From positions 13,089,501-13,153,500 of the forward strand of contig JALJCS010000022.1 in assembly GCA_023055355.1 (NCBI GenBank): 64,000 nt of DNA. Reading direction: 5' to 3'. How positions within the stretch are numbered: the first letter of the stretch is position 1; every line of letters begins with the position of its first letter. The notes under the pieces were generated by a model that did no database searches, was not told the DNA's origin, and worked only from the letters and a program-made list of their open reading frames with translations. Shown piece by piece: positions 61,962 to 64,000 of the stretch. This DNA is from Agelaius tricolor. Taxonomy: Eukaryota; Chordata; Aves; Passeriformes; Icteridae. A program made the translations under genes and the position numbers.

Positions 61962-63835
61962 TGGTGAAGAGCCGGCGATGCCGAGCGCAGGTTGTGCCGT
62001 GGGCTGCAGGGAAGGGAGGAAGGGGTTAAAGAATTCATAAAAAATGAAGGATCCTAATATTAAAGTGGGGGGAAAATGTGGGTGAATGACATATTTTTTA
62101 CACACCTCAACTGTCAACATTTCTAATCAAATCATCCAGCCTTCTTGCTTCTTAAATGATACAAGCAATATTTCCTGTAATAAACACCCCTAAGTCTAAT
62201 GAGAGGCCCTAAGGCAACTTCAAATGTATGAATTCATTATAATTGAACAACATAATCTGCAGGGCAAAGATTCCTGCTACCCAGTCTTTTAACTTCGCAC
62301 GGCTTGGGTGTTCTATGAAAAATGTTCTACATTTTGTTTACAATGTATTGCTGCTATTTGAAGTATTGTATGTTCCTGTAGTACATAAGATGGGGACGCA
62401 TAATGGAGGAAAAATCAAGGAGGCAATCTTTCATTTTGTTCTGGTATGAAAAATTCAAAAGACTGAAAACTCACCCAGAGAAATTTTGCAAGCATATTAT
62501 TTTCCGATGTTTCGATCAATTTGTCTGTCAACCATGCTGAGAGGTGGAAGGGGCCAGCAAAAGCAATTTAGCTTGTGAGGTCCAAAATAGAAATGTTTTA
62601 GGAAACCTTGTCACACATTATTTTTTTATATGAGAACCGCTGTGTTTTTTATTTGCTAGTCATATTATGAAGAGAAATTGGTATCAATCATCTAAATCAC
62701 CTATGAATATCTGATATAACCGTTACTTTTGTGCATATAAATAAGGCGAAAAAAATATTTAAATGAAGCTTTTAAAGCATAGCAAAACCTTTGGGTAGAC
62801 AACAGGCTCCCCACTCAGGTTTTCCCATCTAAAAAATATCCTGTGCGTTTTAATTGATTGTACCCAAGTGACATCATAGTGAATCATCTTGCATATGAAC
62901 ATATTGACCTCTCTGTGCCTTTAATTAAGCTCTGATTGCTGCACGATAAGTTTGCTGTGGATTGATGGGTGTGCCAGCCCATGTTCAAACTCGATGCTCT
63001 GCATGTGCACGGGGCTGGGGAAGGAGCATATGTGCAGGAGGGAGATTAATTCCCTCATTTGGGGCTTCCTATTTGTTTATATGATAAATACGGCTCCTGT
63101 CACTCGTGAAATCTTGTCAGTGCAGCTGAAAACTGCAAGTTTAGTGGTAAACAGCAGGTTTGGTTCAGTCTCTTGCCCACTGCGCTTTGCTGGCACTGAA
63201 ATGTGGTGGTTTTGGAGTGATGGAGAGAAAGTTCACCCGGTGTCACCTGCGGGTCTGGAAGGTGGCCGGGGAAGGGAGGTTTCCACAGGCCCAGGAGGGT
63301 GTGTGGTCACTCATCTGAAAGCAGGATGTTGATAAGGCAAAGACTGAGGGGTTTGGGTGCCCTTATTGCAGAAGTGACACTTTGGGGCAAATGCAGGGAC
63401 AGGCAGCTGTGGAGCTGGTTGTTGAGTTGGCCACAAGGAGAGAGAATGGGAATAAAACAGGTGATGGAGTACTGAGTAAGAGAGAGGTTTTGGAGGAAGC
63501 AACAGAGATGTATTTGAGGGTTGAAAGGATAATTAGAGTGGTGAAGGAATGGGGGCTTTGTCAATATTTGAAATGTATGAACAAATGTAATATAAAATTT
63601 TGGTAGAGCAAGTAGGATGGTAGATGAAACTTCAGCACTGAGAGTGTGATGGGCTTTGGTTCATCCAGACTCAGCATTGTCAAGGATGGCACTTTTTTAG
63701 GGAAAAGATTGTTTCTAAGGGAAAGCTGGAGAATTGCTTCTAATCAGAGGAAGCAACAGGAGATACCTGAAGAAGAGAAAAGGGAGAACAGGAGAACAGG
63801 GAGAACAACACAGACATGTGGTGTGATTTTTTGGC
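61962..63835. other. Repeat-free DNA, possible conserved noncoding region
   Basis: 62100-62960 is AT-rich, complex, free of transposons and simple repeats, and dense in homeodomain-like TAATTA/ATTAA motifs. This fits a conserved noncoding element but cannot be shown from one sequence. 62960-63600 contains several unfamiliar open frames without domains. Confidence 0.35.
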
Positions 63836-63915
63836 ATTGTCCTGAACAGGGCCAGGAGTCAGACTTGATAATGCTGTGGATCCCCTCTAACTCAGGATAT
63901 TCTGTGATTTGTTTT
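63836..63915 (+). mobile_element. CR1 3'-end remnant
   Basis: Sense CR1 terminus: 'aggagtcagacttgataatg', 'tggatcccctctaactcagg', 'atattctgtgatttg', of the subfamily ending 'aactcaggatattctatgattct'. Confidence 0.8.
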
Positions 63916-64000
63916 CTAGTGTTCTGTGAGCAGCAAGCCATGAGTCAGGACTGTCTCTGGCCCGGTTGGGTCAGCAGTGTCCCTCACAGAGCAGAATCCC

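Noticed and set aside
63382..63606. 74-codon + frame (MGQMQGQAAVELVVELATRR...)
   Set aside because: Looks protein-like at first, but no family is recognised, it has no splice or promoter context, and it overlaps - strand frames of equal quality.

Overview
The window looks like nuclear DNA from a bird, most likely a songbird. Its interspersed repeats are mostly 5'-truncated CR1 LINE fragments, recognised by the CR1 3' end (a 'ggtttgggttggaagggacctt' type sequence on one strand). There is also one solo LTR with a perfect 6-bp target-site duplication, plus GC-rich minisatellites and microsatellites. I recognise no protein-coding gene, rRNA, tRNA or CRISPR array. Every long open frame I checked either lies in a tandem array whose unit has no stop, reads through CR1 sequence, or resembles no protein I know. 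The window is best described as intergenic or intronic avian DNA around one CpG island.

Layout. 1-18.2 kb is mostly single-copy DNA. It holds six CR1 fragments on the + strand (1.1, 1.7, 2.6, 5.9, 9.35 and 14.4 kb), one CR1-bearing chimeric element on the - strand (12.5-13.0 kb), a 304-nt homopyrimidine tract (1410-1713), a 19-bp minisatellite built on CACGTG E-boxes (8.65-9.11 kb) and a MIR/CORE-SINE relic (about 9.96-10.12 kb). A CR1 (-) abuts the CpG island at 18.6-19.35 kb. From 19.4 to 61 kb the DNA is AT-richer with T/G excess on the + strand and mostly - strand CR1s. It holds a 46-55-bp minisatellite with higher-order structure (25.3 kb), a 31-bp minisatellite grown inside a CR1 (30.5-31.2 kb) with an inverted relative at 45.2-45.4 kb, a 39-bp minisatellite (35.25 kb), the solo LTR (37.5-37.9 kb), a 530-bp A+T tract (40.06-40.59 kb) and a 690-bp CR1 (48.4-49.06 kb). 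From 61.0 to 62.0 kb there is a large inverted duplication (128-bp arms, one mismatch) caught up in GGGAT/GGGAAT arrays, followed by a perfect 16-bp hairpin. 62.1-63.0 kb is repeat-free AT-rich DNA.

Interpretation. The CpG island sits where + strand base skew seems to change (A/C excess to the left, T/G excess to the right) and where the prevailing CR1 orientation flips. Both fit divergent transcription from the island, leftward on - and rightward on +, so much of the window may be first-intron sequence of two unseen genes or lncRNAs. This is inference: no exon was identified with confidence. The most unusual structures are the 61-kb inverted duplication inside G-quadruplex-prone satellite DNA, the two chimeric CR1 elements that share a non-CR1 tail ending in pyrimidine-rich sequence, and the two CR1s sharing an almost identical minisatellite core despite different 3' ends.
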